Shown piece after piece: positions 16,188-23,620 of a stretch of DNA of 30,513 bases. Location: the NCBI GenBank assembly GCA_002307315.1, contig DBTZ01000026.1:4111-34623 (forward strand), in the 5' to 3' direction. Source of the DNA: Alphaproteobacteria bacterium UBA1303. GTDB taxonomy: Bacteria > Pseudomonadota > Alphaproteobacteria > Micropepsales > Micropepsaceae. The notes under the pieces were generated by a model. The model was not told the DNA's origin. It worked only from the letters and a program-made list of their open reading frames with translations, and made no database searches. A program made the translations under genes and the position numbers. Position 1 is the stretch's first letter. Each line of letters begins with the position of its first letter.

Positions 16188-17571
16188 AATCTTGATCGTC
16201 GACGACGAAGAGGATATTCGCGACCTGATCGCCGGCATCCTCGTCGACGAAGGCTACGAGACCCGGGTGGCGGGCGACGGCGATGCCGCGCTTGCGGCGG
16301 TGCGCAAGCGGCGGCCCAATCTGGTGGTGCTCGATATTTGGTTGCAAGGGTCCCGTCTCGACGGCATCCAGGTGCTCGACACCATCAAGCGCGAGCAGCC
16401 CGATCTGCCGGTGGTGATGATCTCCGGTCACGGCTCCATCGAGACCGCCGTCGCCTCGATCAAGAAGGGCGCCTACGATTTTATCGAAAAGCCGTTCAAG
16501 GCCGACCGGCTGCTTCACGTCGTCGGACGCGCGCTGGAGGCGTCCAGGCTTAAGCGCGAGGTGCAGGAACTCAAACTCAAGACCGGCGACGAAACCGAAA
16601 TGATCGGCGATTCCTCGGTGATGACGCAACTCCGCCAGTCGGTGGAAAAAATCGCTCCGACCAACAGCCGGGTATTCATCGCCGGACCGCCGGGATCGGG
16701 CAAGGAAATGCTGGCGCGGTTGATACATGCCCATTCGCGCCGGGGCGGCAACGCCTTCGTGGCGATAAACTGCGCGACGATGGAGCCGGACCGCATCGAG
16801 GCCGAATTGTTCGGCGTCGAAAACGACGATGGCCCGCGCAAGACCGGCGTGTTGGAACTGGCGCACAACGGCACGCTGTACCTCGATGAAATCAGCGACA
16901 TGCCTTTGGAAACGCAAGGCAAGGTCTTGCGCGTTCTGATCGATCAGACATTTACCCGGGTCGGCGGCGTCACCCGGGTTCAGGTCGATGCCCGCGTCGT
17001 TTCGTCGACATCGCAGGATTTGCGTCAGGAAATCGCCGCCGGCCGCTTTCGCGAAGATCTCTACCATCGTCTCAACGTGGTGCCCCTAAGGGTGCCGGCG
17101 CTGGCCGAACGGCGCGACGATATTCCGTTTCTGGTTGCCCACTTCATGAAACGACTGTCGGCGGCATCCGGGCTTCAGATGCGCGAAATCGGCGACGATG
17201 CGATGGCCGTGCTGCAGGCGCACAACTGGCCGGGCAACGTCCGCCAACTGCGCAACATCGTCGAGCGGCTTTTGATCCTTGCCACCGACGATCCCGCCCA
17301 GGTGATCTCGGCCGACTTGCTGCCGCAGGATTTGAGCGCCGGCGCATCGGTAGGGGCGGGTGGGCGCAACGATCTGGTCATCTCGCTGCCGCTTCGTGAA
17401 GCGCGCGAGATATTCGAACGCGATTATCTGATGGCACAGATCAACCGCTTCGGCGGCAACATTTCGCGCACGGCCGCCTTCATCGGTATGGAGCGCTCGG
17501 CGTTGCACCGCAAACTGAAGTCGCTCGGCGTCGGACCGGCGAACGGCGGTCGCGAAGGTTTTGGCTCTTGA
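16156..17571 (+). CDS. ntrX: response regulator NtrX, lacking the GAFTGA loop
   Basis: A 471-aa NtrC-family regulator paired with NtrY. The receiver domain has acidic residues D16-D17, phospho-acceptor D60 and K112. The AAA+ domain keeps Walker A GPPGSGKE (178-185) and Walker B LYLDE (241-245), and a Fis-type DNA-binding helix closes the protein (GGNISRTAAFIGMERSALHRKL). The place where NtrC has HERGAFTGA reads VENDDGPRKTG (221-231): the sigma-54 contact motif is gone and the loop is about four residues shorter. This is known for alphaproteobacterial NtrX, which probably acts without sigma-54. The ATG at 16156 follows GGAGGA at good spacing, inside the ntrY 3' end. Confidence 0.96.
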   Translation: MSKQNLPVASEILIVDDEEDIRDLIAGILVDEGYETRVAGDGDAALAAVRKRRPNLVVLDIWLQGSRLDGIQVLDTIKREQPDLPVVMISGHGSIETAVASIKKGAYDFIEKPFKADRLLHVVGRALEASRLKREVQELKLKTGDETEMIGDSSVMTQLRQSVEKIAPTNSRVFIAGPPGSGKEMLARLIHAHSRRGGNAFVAINCATMEPDRIEAELFGVENDDGPRKTGVLELAHNGTLYLDEISDMPLETQGKVLRVLIDQTFTRVGGVTRVQVDARVVSSTSQDLRQEIAAGRFREDLYHRLNVVPLRVPALAERRDDIPFLVAHFMKRLSAASGLQMREIGDDAMAVLQAHNWPGNVRQLRNIVERLLILATDDPAQVISADLLPQDLSAGASVGAGGRNDLVISLPLREAREIFERDYLMAQINRFGGNISRTAAFIGMERSALHRKLKSLGVGPANGGREGFGS

Positions 17572-18446
17572 AACCGCGCACGCCGCCCGGTCGCATTGCC
17601 TATGTCGACGGCCGCTATTCCCGCCATTTCGAGGCGGGCGTACACATAGAAGACCGTGGGCTCCAGTTCGGCGATTCCGTCTATGAGGTCTGCCGCGTCG
17701 AATACGGTGCCTTATGCGATTTGTCCGAGCATCTCGACCGGCTGGAAAGGTCTATGCGCGAAATCGCCATTCCGATGCCGATGAGCCGGGGGGCGCTGAC
17801 CCATGTGATGGGCGAGGTCGTGCGGCGCAACAAGGTTGGATACGGATTGATCTATTTGCAGATCACGCGCGGATGCCTGCGACGGGATTTTCAGATTCCG
17901 GCCCGTTGCCGGCCGACCGTCATCATGACCGCCCACGAACTCGACCGGGCGATCATCGCCCAGAGGCGGTCCGTCGGCGTCAAGGTGGTCACCTTGCCCG
18001 ACGAGCGCTGGGGGCGCTGCGATATCAAAACCACACAGCTTTTGGCCGGTTCGCGCGCCAAGACCGAAGCGCGATCTCGCGGGGCTTTCGAAGCCTGGTT
18101 GGTGGACGGGGAGGGGTTCGTCACCGAAGGCGCTTCGACCAACGCCTGGATCGTGGAGGGGGCGGGGCGCATCGTCACCCGGAATTTGAGCCACGCCATC
18201 CTGCCCGGCGTGACTCGCCGGGTGGTGCTGGAAGCGGCTGCCGCCCAAAAAATGGACGTGATCGAACGAAAGTTCACCCCGCAAGACGCGGCAGCGGCGC
18301 AAGAAGCTTTCATAACATCTGCAACCGGGCCGGCGATTCCGGTGGTGGAAATCGATGGCTATCGGATCGGCACCGGCAAACCCGGCGCAATTACGGGTAA
18401 AATTGCCGAAATATATGCCAACATTTCGATAAACCGCCAAACATAA
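17568..18446 (+). CDS. dat: class IV aminotransferase, D-amino-acid aminotransferase-like
   Basis: A 292-aa pyridoxal-phosphate enzyme of fold type IV. The catalytic lysine is K154 in RCDIKTTQLL, the PLP-binding glutamate is E187 in VTEGASTN, and the N-terminal EDRGLQFGDSVYEV is typical. The wording follows Bacillus D-alanine aminotransferase more closely than BCAT or 4-amino-4-deoxychorismate lyase, so D-alanine/D-glutamate exchange for cell-wall synthesis is the best guess; BCAT-like activity is not excluded. The start is TTG at 17568, overlapping the ntrX stop (TTGA), with AAGG 10 nt ahead. It follows ntrYX in the same operon. Relatives often have trkA after ntrX; it is absent here. Confidence 0.88.
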   Translation: MKPRTPPGRIAYVDGRYSRHFEAGVHIEDRGLQFGDSVYEVCRVEYGALCDLSEHLDRLERSMREIAIPMPMSRGALTHVMGEVVRRNKVGYGLIYLQITRGCLRRDFQIPARCRPTVIMTAHELDRAIIAQRRSVGVKVVTLPDERWGRCDIKTTQLLAGSRAKTEARSRGAFEAWLVDGEGFVTEGASTNAWIVEGAGRIVTRNLSHAILPGVTRRVVLEAAAAQKMDVIERKFTPQDAAAAQEAFITSATGPAIPVVEIDGYRIGTGKPGAITGKIAEIYANISINRQT

Positions 18447-18461
18447 GGCAATTTGCATTCC

Positions 18462-18482
18462 CGACAATTCGCTTTATTGTCG
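18462..18482. promoter_or_regulatory. 7-bp inverted repeat upstream of hfq
   Basis: CGACAAT (18462-18468) and ATTGTCG (18476-18482) form a perfect inverted repeat with a 7-nt spacer, 50 nt before the hfq ATG. It could be an operator or a small leader hairpin. A poor sigma-70-like TTGCAT/TATTGT pair overlaps it. Confidence 0.3.
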
Positions 18483-18532
18483 ATCAGGTAAGCTTCGCTA
18501 AAGAAGAAAGCCAATAACAGACGGGTATAACG

Positions 18533-18781
18533 ATGAGCGAAAAACAACAAAACCTGCAAGACACCTTTCTCAACGCCATACGCAAGGCCAAACTGCCGGT
18601 GACGATATTCCTGGTCAATGGCGTGAAACTGCAAGGCAATGTTACCTGGTTCGACAATTTTTGCGTTTTGCTCCGTCGTGACGGGCAAGCGCAGTTGGTC
18701 TACAAGCATGCGATTTCCACCGTCATGCCGATGGGGCCGGTGCAGTTGCAGGAACAGGAAACTGCGGGAGAAACCGCATAA
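18533..18781 (+). CDS. hfq: RNA chaperone Hfq
   Basis: An 82-aa Sm-like protein that forms a hexamer and helps small RNAs pair with mRNAs. The Sm1 part (NLQDTFLNAIRKAKLPVTIFLVNGVKLQG) and the Sm2 motif YKHAIST are intact, including the usual Q at the proximal face and K/H of the YKHA motif. The C-terminal tail is short, as in Alphaproteobacteria generally. The ATG at 18533 has a weak site (GGGT). hflX begins 8 nt after its stop, and the hfq-hflX pair is conserved across Proteobacteria. Confidence 0.98.
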   Translation: MSEKQQNLQDTFLNAIRKAKLPVTIFLVNGVKLQGNVTWFDNFCVLLRRDGQAQLVYKHAISTVMPMGPVQLQEQETAGETA

Positions 18782-18789
18782 GTTCGCTT

Positions 18790-20145
18790 TTGTCCGATGA
18801 TGAGCCCGGCGAGTCGCACCGGGGAACCGCGTTTGTCGTACATGTCGAGCCTAAATCGCACGGGATCGATGCACCGGTCGATCGCGACGCGGTTTCTCGT
18901 CTGGCCGAAGCGGTCAGCCTGACCGAAGCGATCGGGGTGACGGTAACCGGCGAGTTTTCGGTGCCTTTGGCGAGGGCCGTACCGGCTACGCTGATGGGCC
19001 GCGGCAAGGTCGAGGAGATCGCCGCCGCCGCGCGTGGAATCGGCCCGGAAATCGCGGTGGTCAACGCCCAGCTCTCGCCGGTACAGCAACGCAACCTGGA
19101 GCGGGCCTGGAAGGTCAAGGTACTGGACCGCACCGCGCTGATTCTGGAAATCTTCGGCGCCCGCGCCCGCACCAAGGAAGGGCGGCTTCAAGTCGAACTG
19201 GCGCACCTGACCTACCAACGCTCGCGTCTGGTCCGATCATGGACCCATCTGGAGCGCCAGCGCGGCGGCTTCGGCTTCATGGGCGGCCCCGGCGAAACCC
19301 AGATCGAAACCGACCGCCGGCTGATCGGCGAGCGTATCGCCAAGATTCGCCGCGAACTGGAAGGGGTGAAGCGTACCCGAAACCTTCAGCGCCGGGCGCG
19401 TAAACGGGTGCCGTTTCCGGTCATCGCCCTGGTCGGCTACACCAACGCCGGAAAATCGACCCTGTTCAACGCCCTGACCAAATCCGAGGTCTTCGCCAAG
19501 GATCTGCTGTTCGCCACCCTCGATCCCACCATGCGGGGGCTCAAACTTCCCGGCGGCACAAAGGCGGTACTGTCGGATACCGTGGGCTTCATCGCCGATC
19601 TGCCGCACGAGCTGGTGGCCGCTTTCCGCGCTACCTTGGAAGAGGTGCTGGAAGCCGACGTCATCGCCCATGTGCGCGACATTTCCCATCTGGAAACCGC
19701 ATCCCAGAAAATCGACGTACTTAAAGTTCTGAATGAACTTGGGGTGGGCGAGGAGCGGGGAATCGTCGAGATCCTCAACAAGATCGATCTTCTCGCCCCC
19801 GACCGGTGCGACGGTTTGGTCGTTCGCGGCGCAACGCGAGACGATGCGCCGATGGCGGTATCCGCGTTGACCGGCGAGGGATTCGACCAATTACTGCGCC
19901 GGTTGGAAGCCATGTTGACTACTGCCAACATTGCGTTTCGGCTGACGCTAAATCACAGCGACGGCGAGGGGTTGGCCTGGGCCTACCGTCACGCATCGGT
20001 ATTGGAACGGTCCGACGGCGAAGCCGGCATAACCCTCCGCCTCAGCGCCAGCCGGCCGGAGATGGAGCGGTTCGAGGCCAAATTCCACGACGGCATCATC
20101 CGAGACCATGATGTTGTGGATGGTTTTTCATCCACAACATCATGA
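18790..20145 (+). CDS. hflX: GTPase HflX
   Basis: A 451-aa ribosome-associated GTPase that splits stalled or heat-damaged 70S ribosomes. An N-terminal glycine-rich HflX domain (VPATLMGRGKVEEI; later GGFGFMGGPGETQIETDRR) is followed by the G domain: G1 GYTNAGKST (216-224), G3 DTVGF and G4 NKID. I use TTG 18790 as start; no ATG or GTG in frame lies close upstream of the conserved region, and the ribosome-binding site is poor, so coupling to hfq is likely. The last 13 codons and stop lie within a perfect 16-bp inverted repeat, making the C-terminus (DVVDGFSSTTS) a by-product of that hairpin. Confidence 0.95.
   Translation: MSDDEPGESHRGTAFVVHVEPKSHGIDAPVDRDAVSRLAEAVSLTEAIGVTVTGEFSVPLARAVPATLMGRGKVEEIAAAARGIGPEIAVVNAQLSPVQQRNLERAWKVKVLDRTALILEIFGARARTKEGRLQVELAHLTYQRSRLVRSWTHLERQRGGFGFMGGPGETQIETDRRLIGERIAKIRRELEGVKRTRNLQRRARKRVPFPVIALVGYTNAGKSTLFNALTKSEVFAKDLLFATLDPTMRGLKLPGGTKAVLSDTVGFIADLPHELVAAFRATLEEVLEADVIAHVRDISHLETASQKIDVLKVLNELGVGEERGIVEILNKIDLLAPDRCDGLVVRGATRDDAPMAVSALTGEGFDQLLRRLEAMLTTANIAFRLTLNHSDGEGLAWAYRHASVLERSDGEAGITLRLSASRPEMERFEAKFHDGIIRDHDVVDGFSSTTS
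20107..20144. terminator. perfect 16-bp hairpin in the hflX 3' end, possible shared terminator
   Basis: CATGATGTTGTGGATG (20107-20122) and its exact complement (20129-20144) enclose the 6-nt loop GTTTTT. The right arm contains the hflX stop. It sits between convergent hflX and mazG and could end transcription or protect 3' ends from both sides, but there is no T-run after either side, so it is not a canonical intrinsic terminator. The structure itself is certain; its function is inferred. Confidence 0.6.
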
Positions 20146-20157
20146 ACACGGTGTGAC

Positions 20158-20973
20158 TTATTCTGTGGATTGTTTTTTCTCGTCTTCTTTTGCCACCTGC
20201 CAGAGCGCTTCCATCTCGTCGAGGGTGGCATCCTTTGCGTGCTTGCCCTGTGCGGCAAGACCGGATTCTATTACTCTGAATCTGCGAACGAATTTGGCAT
20301 TTGCGGCACGCAAAGCCTTTTCCGGGTCGACTTTCAGGTGGCGGGCAAGGTTAGCCAGCACGAAAAGCAGGTCGCCGACTTCTTCCTCGATCCGTTCCTG
20401 TGGCTCGCCGGCTTTTTGCGCCGCGACGACCTCGCCGGCTTCCTCGGCGATCTTGTCCACAACTTTTTCGGCGTTTTCCCAATCGAATCCAACGCTTCCG
20501 GCGCGCTTCTGAAGCTTTACCGCGCGCGTCAGAGCGGGTAGGGCGATGGGAACGTCGTCCAGCAAGCTCATCTGCTTTTTGGCTCGTTCGCGCCCCTTAA
20601 GCGCTTCCCAGGCTATGGTCTGGGACGCCGCATCGACCGGTTTGGCGATGTCGCCGAACACATGGGGATGGCGGGCGATCATCTTGGCGGTGACCGCCTC
20701 GACCACACCGCCGAAATCGAACAGACCGCGCTCTTCGGCTATCCGGGCGTGGAACACCGCCTGGAACAGCAGATCGCCGAGTTCCTCGCGTAAGTGTTCG
20801 GGATCTTTCTCCTCGATGGCGGCGGCAACTTCGTAGGCTTCCTCGATAGTGTAGGGCGCGATGGTCTCGAACGTCTGTTCCTTGTCCCACGGGCATCCTG
20901 AGGCCGGAGCGCGCAAGGCCCGCATGATCGCCAACAGAGCGGAGATGTCTTTAGACGGCGTGACGTTTTCCAT
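20158..20973 (-). CDS. mazG: nucleoside triphosphate pyrophosphohydrolase MazG
   Basis: A 271-aa cytoplasmic enzyme that hydrolyses (d)NTPs to NMP and pyrophosphate as a housecleaning or stringent-response-tuning activity. The first MazG domain has CPWDKEQTF, EEAYE (44-48) and EELGD (63-67) metal-binding acids. A second, diverged MazG domain in the C-terminal half has AEEAGEV and EEEVGDLLF. I use ATG 20973 (MENVTPSK), because homologues begin near there; the frame is open to an ATG at 21015 and neither has a clear ribosome-binding site. It converges on hflX with a 12-nt gap. Confidence 0.94.
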   Translation of the reverse strand: MENVTPSKDISALLAIMRALRAPASGCPWDKEQTFETIAPYTIEEAYEVAAAIEEKDPEHLREELGDLLFQAVFHARIAEERGLFDFGGVVEAVTAKMIARHPHVFGDIAKPVDAASQTIAWEALKGRERAKKQMSLLDDVPIALPALTRAVKLQKRAGSVGFDWENAEKVVDKIAEEAGEVVAAQKAGEPQERIEEEVGDLLFVLANLARHLKVDPEKALRAANAKFVRRFRVIESGLAAQGKHAKDATLDEMEALWQVAKEDEKKQSTE

Positions 20974-21030
20974 ACCGGGATAAAACGCGGGCGGGCTCCC
21001 GCTGGCAAGGGGCATTCAAGGGGCATTGCC

Positions 21031-21059
21031 TTGCGGTATATATAAATTGCGTATAAGAT
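21031..21059 (+). promoter_or_regulatory. possible promoter of the small basic protein gene
   Basis: TTGCGG (21031-21036) and TAAGAT (21054-21059) are 17 nt apart in a very AT-rich stretch (about 21037-21067). The same stretch could also carry the mazG promoter on the other strand. Transcription to the right would give a leader of about 100 nt. Confidence 0.3.
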
Positions 21060-21112
21060 ATATTATGGGAAATAAGAACCGGGGCAGGCGGTTACAGTCG
21101 CGCAATTGTTAG

Positions 21113-21132
21113 TATGCCCTAGTTGGGGCATA
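21113..21132. promoter_or_regulatory. inverted repeat in the leader of the small basic protein gene
   Basis: TATGCCCTAGTTGGGGCATA has perfect 7-bp arms (21113-21119 and 21126-21132) around TAGTTG. It ends 35 nt before the ATG. No T-run follows. It may be a repressor site or a leader hairpin. Confidence 0.3.
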
Positions 21133-21167
21133 ATCCGTCCGTCATAGAGAAATGTGACGAGGTTACC

Positions 21168-21422
21168 ATGCCCAAGAAGGATAAAAAAAACAGCGAACCG
21201 GCTCCGTCCGAAGCCGTGACCGCTGTTGCTCCCGAAGCGCCCCAAACCGAAACCTTAAGCCCGGCCGAACTGGCCAAGCGCCACCTTGAGGAGGCCTTGA
21301 AACGCAAGCGCCAGGCCCAAGGCGGCCAATCAGGCCATGGGACCGGCCTCGACAAGGGGAACGTTCCGCACCATCAGGGCGGACCGGTTGCGGGGCGGAA
21401 TTTCCGCCACCAAGGGCGCTGA
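21168..21422 (+). CDS. small basic protein of unknown function
   Basis: An 84-aa protein I do not recognise. It begins with a lysine-rich stretch (MPKKDKKN), has an alanine/proline/glutamate-rich middle, one likely helix (SPAELAKRHLEEALKRKRQ) and a glycine/histidine/arginine-rich end (GGPVAGRNFRHQGR). It has no signal peptide, membrane segment or cysteine and is probably mostly disordered; binding to nucleic acid or ribosome is only a guess from its charge. GAGG 5 nt before the ATG supports this start over an open extension to 21123. Codon use resembles the neighbours. Confidence 0.7.
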   Translation: MPKKDKKNSEPAPSEAVTAVAPEAPQTETLSPAELAKRHLEEALKRKRQAQGGQSGHGTGLDKGNVPHHQGGPVAGRNFRHQGR

Positions 21423-21494
21423 GAGAACCGGCGTTTACCAAATCCACACCATATTTTCGGTATCGTGAGGCGGATTCGTTCAGGATACTCCGCC

Positions 21495-22004
21495 ATGTAC
21501 CGCTTCCTTGCCGTTGTCGTAGCCGCGTTCCTTGCCGGGTGTGCCGACGACCTGCCCCAGGTTTTCACCCCCTATTCCGACAACGACTTCAATGCCTGGC
21601 GCGGCGCCGGTCTCGCCAACGTCAGCGGTCAGGCATTCTACAAGATGCCCAGCGGTCGGCTGATCACCTGTGCCGGCGACGAGATTATGCTGATCCCCGC
21701 AACCGGTTATAACCTCGAAGCCGAACAGAGCATCGGCATGGGCAACGGCTTCCCGGAAAACTACAACAAGGCTGCGTTCAAGTACGTCCGCAAGACCATG
21801 TGCGACGGTGCCGGACATTTCTCGTTCGAGAAGCTGCCGACCCAGAATTGGATCGCGCTGACCCATATTTCCTGGCAGGAGCGGTCAAAGATGATGTTCT
21901 GGACCAAAGACGACGAGGGCGGCACGCTGTACCAGCAAGTGATGCTGGAGCCGGGCGACAACAAGGTCATTCTGTCCAATCAGGATTTCGTGGCCGATCA
22001 ATAA
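21495..22004 (+). CDS. lipoprotein of unknown function
   Basis: A 169-aa protein with a lipoprotein signal peptide: hydrophobic core VVVAAFLAG and lipobox LAGC with C16 as the lipidated residue. Alanine at +2 suggests outer-membrane sorting by the E. coli rule. The mature part has two further cysteines (in ITCAGD and TMCDGAG), which could form a disulfide, and a beta-rich look ending GDNKVILSNQDF, perhaps a carboxypeptidase-regulatory-like fold. I do not recognise the family. The ATG at 21495 is chosen because it begins the signal peptide; a GTG at 21465 in frame is possible. Its stop codon abuts the stop codon of the MBL gene on the other strand, with no base between. Confidence 0.8.
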   Translation: MYRFLAVVVAAFLAGCADDLPQVFTPYSDNDFNAWRGAGLANVSGQAFYKMPSGRLITCAGDEIMLIPATGYNLEAEQSIGMGNGFPENYNKAAFKYVRKTMCDGAGHFSFEKLPTQNWIALTHISWQERSKMMFWTKDDEGGTLYQQVMLEPGDNKVILSNQDFVADQ

Positions 22005-22829
22005 TCAGGCCGGCAGTTCCATCGTCATCCCGTCATAGGCCGGCTCTACGCCATCCGGCAGCTCGCGCTTCAGCTTTTCGTAATCCAGGTCGATGTGCAG
22101 GTTGGTCAGGACGGCGTGCTTCGGCTTGACCTTGGCGATCCATTCCAGTGCCAGCGCGACGTGGGCGTGAGAGACGTGTGGCTTGTAGCGCAACGCATCG
22201 ACGATCCAGCAACCGACGCCGTCGAGTGCCGCAAATGCGGTTTCGTCGAGGCCGTTGACGTCGCTGGTATAGGCTAAGGGGCCGAAACGCAGACCAAGCG
22301 CACGCATATTGCCGTGCGACACCCAGAACGGCAGCACCGGAATAGGGCCCCCTGCCCCGGTTATTTCGAACGGCGCGAAAGGCTCGGGGACGATATGCAA
22401 CTCGGCGATCGGCGGGTAATCGCTGCCCGGCATCTTATCGAAGCAATAGGCAAAGCGCCGCCGCACCGGTTCGGCGGTTTCCTTCCCGGCGTAGACCTGC
22501 ACCCGCTCGCGGCTGAGGTGGTACACCAGCCGAAGATCGTCGATGCCGTGCAATTGGTCGGCATGTTCGTGACTGAGGAAGACGCCGTCCAGCTTGGTGA
22601 CGCGCGCCTTCAGCATCTGCGCGCGCAAATCCGGCGAGGTATCGACCAGCACGGCGGTTTCGCCGTGCGGCGAAATCCGCCGCAGCAGCAGCGAACAGCG
22701 GGAGCGGTTGTTCTTGGGGTTGCAAGGATCGCAGACGCCCCAGTTGCCGGCGCCGTCGGGTCCGCCCAAGCGCGGTACACCGCCGGATGTGCCGCTACCG
22801 AGGATCGTCGCTTGATAGATGTCGGTCAT
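22005..22829 (-). CDS. MBL-fold metallohydrolase, PhnP-like
   Basis: A 274-aa metallo-beta-lactamase-fold hydrolase. The opening LGSGTSGGVPR and the cysteine-containing segment GVCDPCNPKNNRSRCS (31-46) match the PhnP-like family, whose cysteines form an extra zinc site. The metal motif reads SHEHADQ (86-92), with glutamine where HxHxDH has its last histidine. PhnP acts on 2',3'- and 1,2-cyclic phosphates, but most homologues beside tatD have no tested substrate; a cyclic phosphodiester is a reasonable guess. It is the last gene of the rlpA-dac-tmk-holB-tatD run, and its ATG overlaps the tatD stop (ATGA). Confidence 0.88.
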   Translation of the reverse strand: MTDIYQATILGSGTSGGVPRLGGPDGAGNWGVCDPCNPKNNRSRCSLLLRRISPHGETAVLVDTSPDLRAQMLKARVTKLDGVFLSHEHADQLHGIDDLRLVYHLSRERVQVYAGKETAEPVRRRFAYCFDKMPGSDYPPIAELHIVPEPFAPFEITGAGGPIPVLPFWVSHGNMRALGLRFGPLAYTSDVNGLDETAFAALDGVGCWIVDALRYKPHVSHAHVALALEWIAKVKPKHAVLTNLHIDLDYEKLKRELPDGVEPAYDGMTMELPA

Positions 22830-23620
22830 GACGGCGTATTACTCCGGCGCATCGCCTTCGTGAACAGCCGGAAGAAATTTTCGGTAGTGGCGCGGGCGAT
22901 TTCCTCCGTCGTTACCCCCTTCAATTCGGCCAGTTTGGCGGCGGTATGAACGACGAAGCTCGGCTCGTTGCGCGCCCCCCGGTGCGGAATCGGCGCCAAA
23001 AAGGGCGCATCGGTTTCCACCAACAGCCGGTCGAGCGGCACCTCCTTGACGATGGCGCGCAGCTCGTCGGCCTTTTTGAAGGTGATCATGCCGGACACCG
23101 AAAGGTAAAAGCCGAGATCGAGCGCGCGCTGCGCCAGGGTGCGCCCGCCGGAAAAGCAGTGCAGCACGCCGGAAAACCCGCCCCGCTCCGTTTCCGCGGT
23201 CAGAATGGCCGCCGTCTCGGCGTCGGCGTCGCGGGTATGCACGATCAGGGGCAGGTCGGTGATACGCGCGGCGGCGATGTGATGGCGAAAATTGGCGATT
23301 TGCGCCTCGCGCGGCGACAGATCGTAGAAATAATCCAGCCCGGTTTCGCCGATGCCGACCACTTTGGGATCGCCGCAGCGATCGATCAGCGGCTCGGGGC
23401 CGCAAAGCGGTTCCTTGGCGGCGTCGTGGGGATGGCTGCCCACCGAACACCAGACGTTGTCGAACCGTTCCGCCACCGCCCGCACCTTGGCGAACCCGTC
23501 GAGGCGCGTGGAGACCGTCAGCATGGCATCGACCCCGGCACCGGCCGCCCTAGCCATCACGGCGTCGATTTCCGGCGAGAAATCGGCGGAATCGAGATGG
23601 CAATGGCTGTCGATCAACAT
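22826..23620 (-). CDS. tatD: TatD-family metal-dependent DNase
   Basis: A 264-aa amidohydrolase-fold nuclease (TatD/YcfH type). The metal-binding set is complete: HCH (H6, H8) in IDSHCHLD, the glutamate in GETGLDYFY, the histidines in IVHTRDADAE and LHCFSG, and the aspartate in VETDAPFL. YcfH/TatD enzymes degrade DNA 3'-5'. The start is ATG 23620, which shares a base with the holB stop (TGATG); the open frame further upstream is arginine-rich shadow sequence. In many Alphaproteobacteria metG lies between holB and tatD; here the two genes touch. Confidence 0.94.
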   Translation of the reverse strand: MLIDSHCHLDSADFSPEIDAVMARAAGAGVDAMLTVSTRLDGFAKVRAVAERFDNVWCSVGSHPHDAAKEPLCGPEPLIDRCGDPKVVGIGETGLDYFYDLSPREAQIANFRHHIAAARITDLPLIVHTRDADAETAAILTAETERGGFSGVLHCFSGGRTLAQRALDLGFYLSVSGMITFKKADELRAIVKEVPLDRLLVETDAPFLAPIPHRGARNEPSFVVHTAAKLAELKGVTTEEIARATTENFFRLFTKAMRRSNTPS

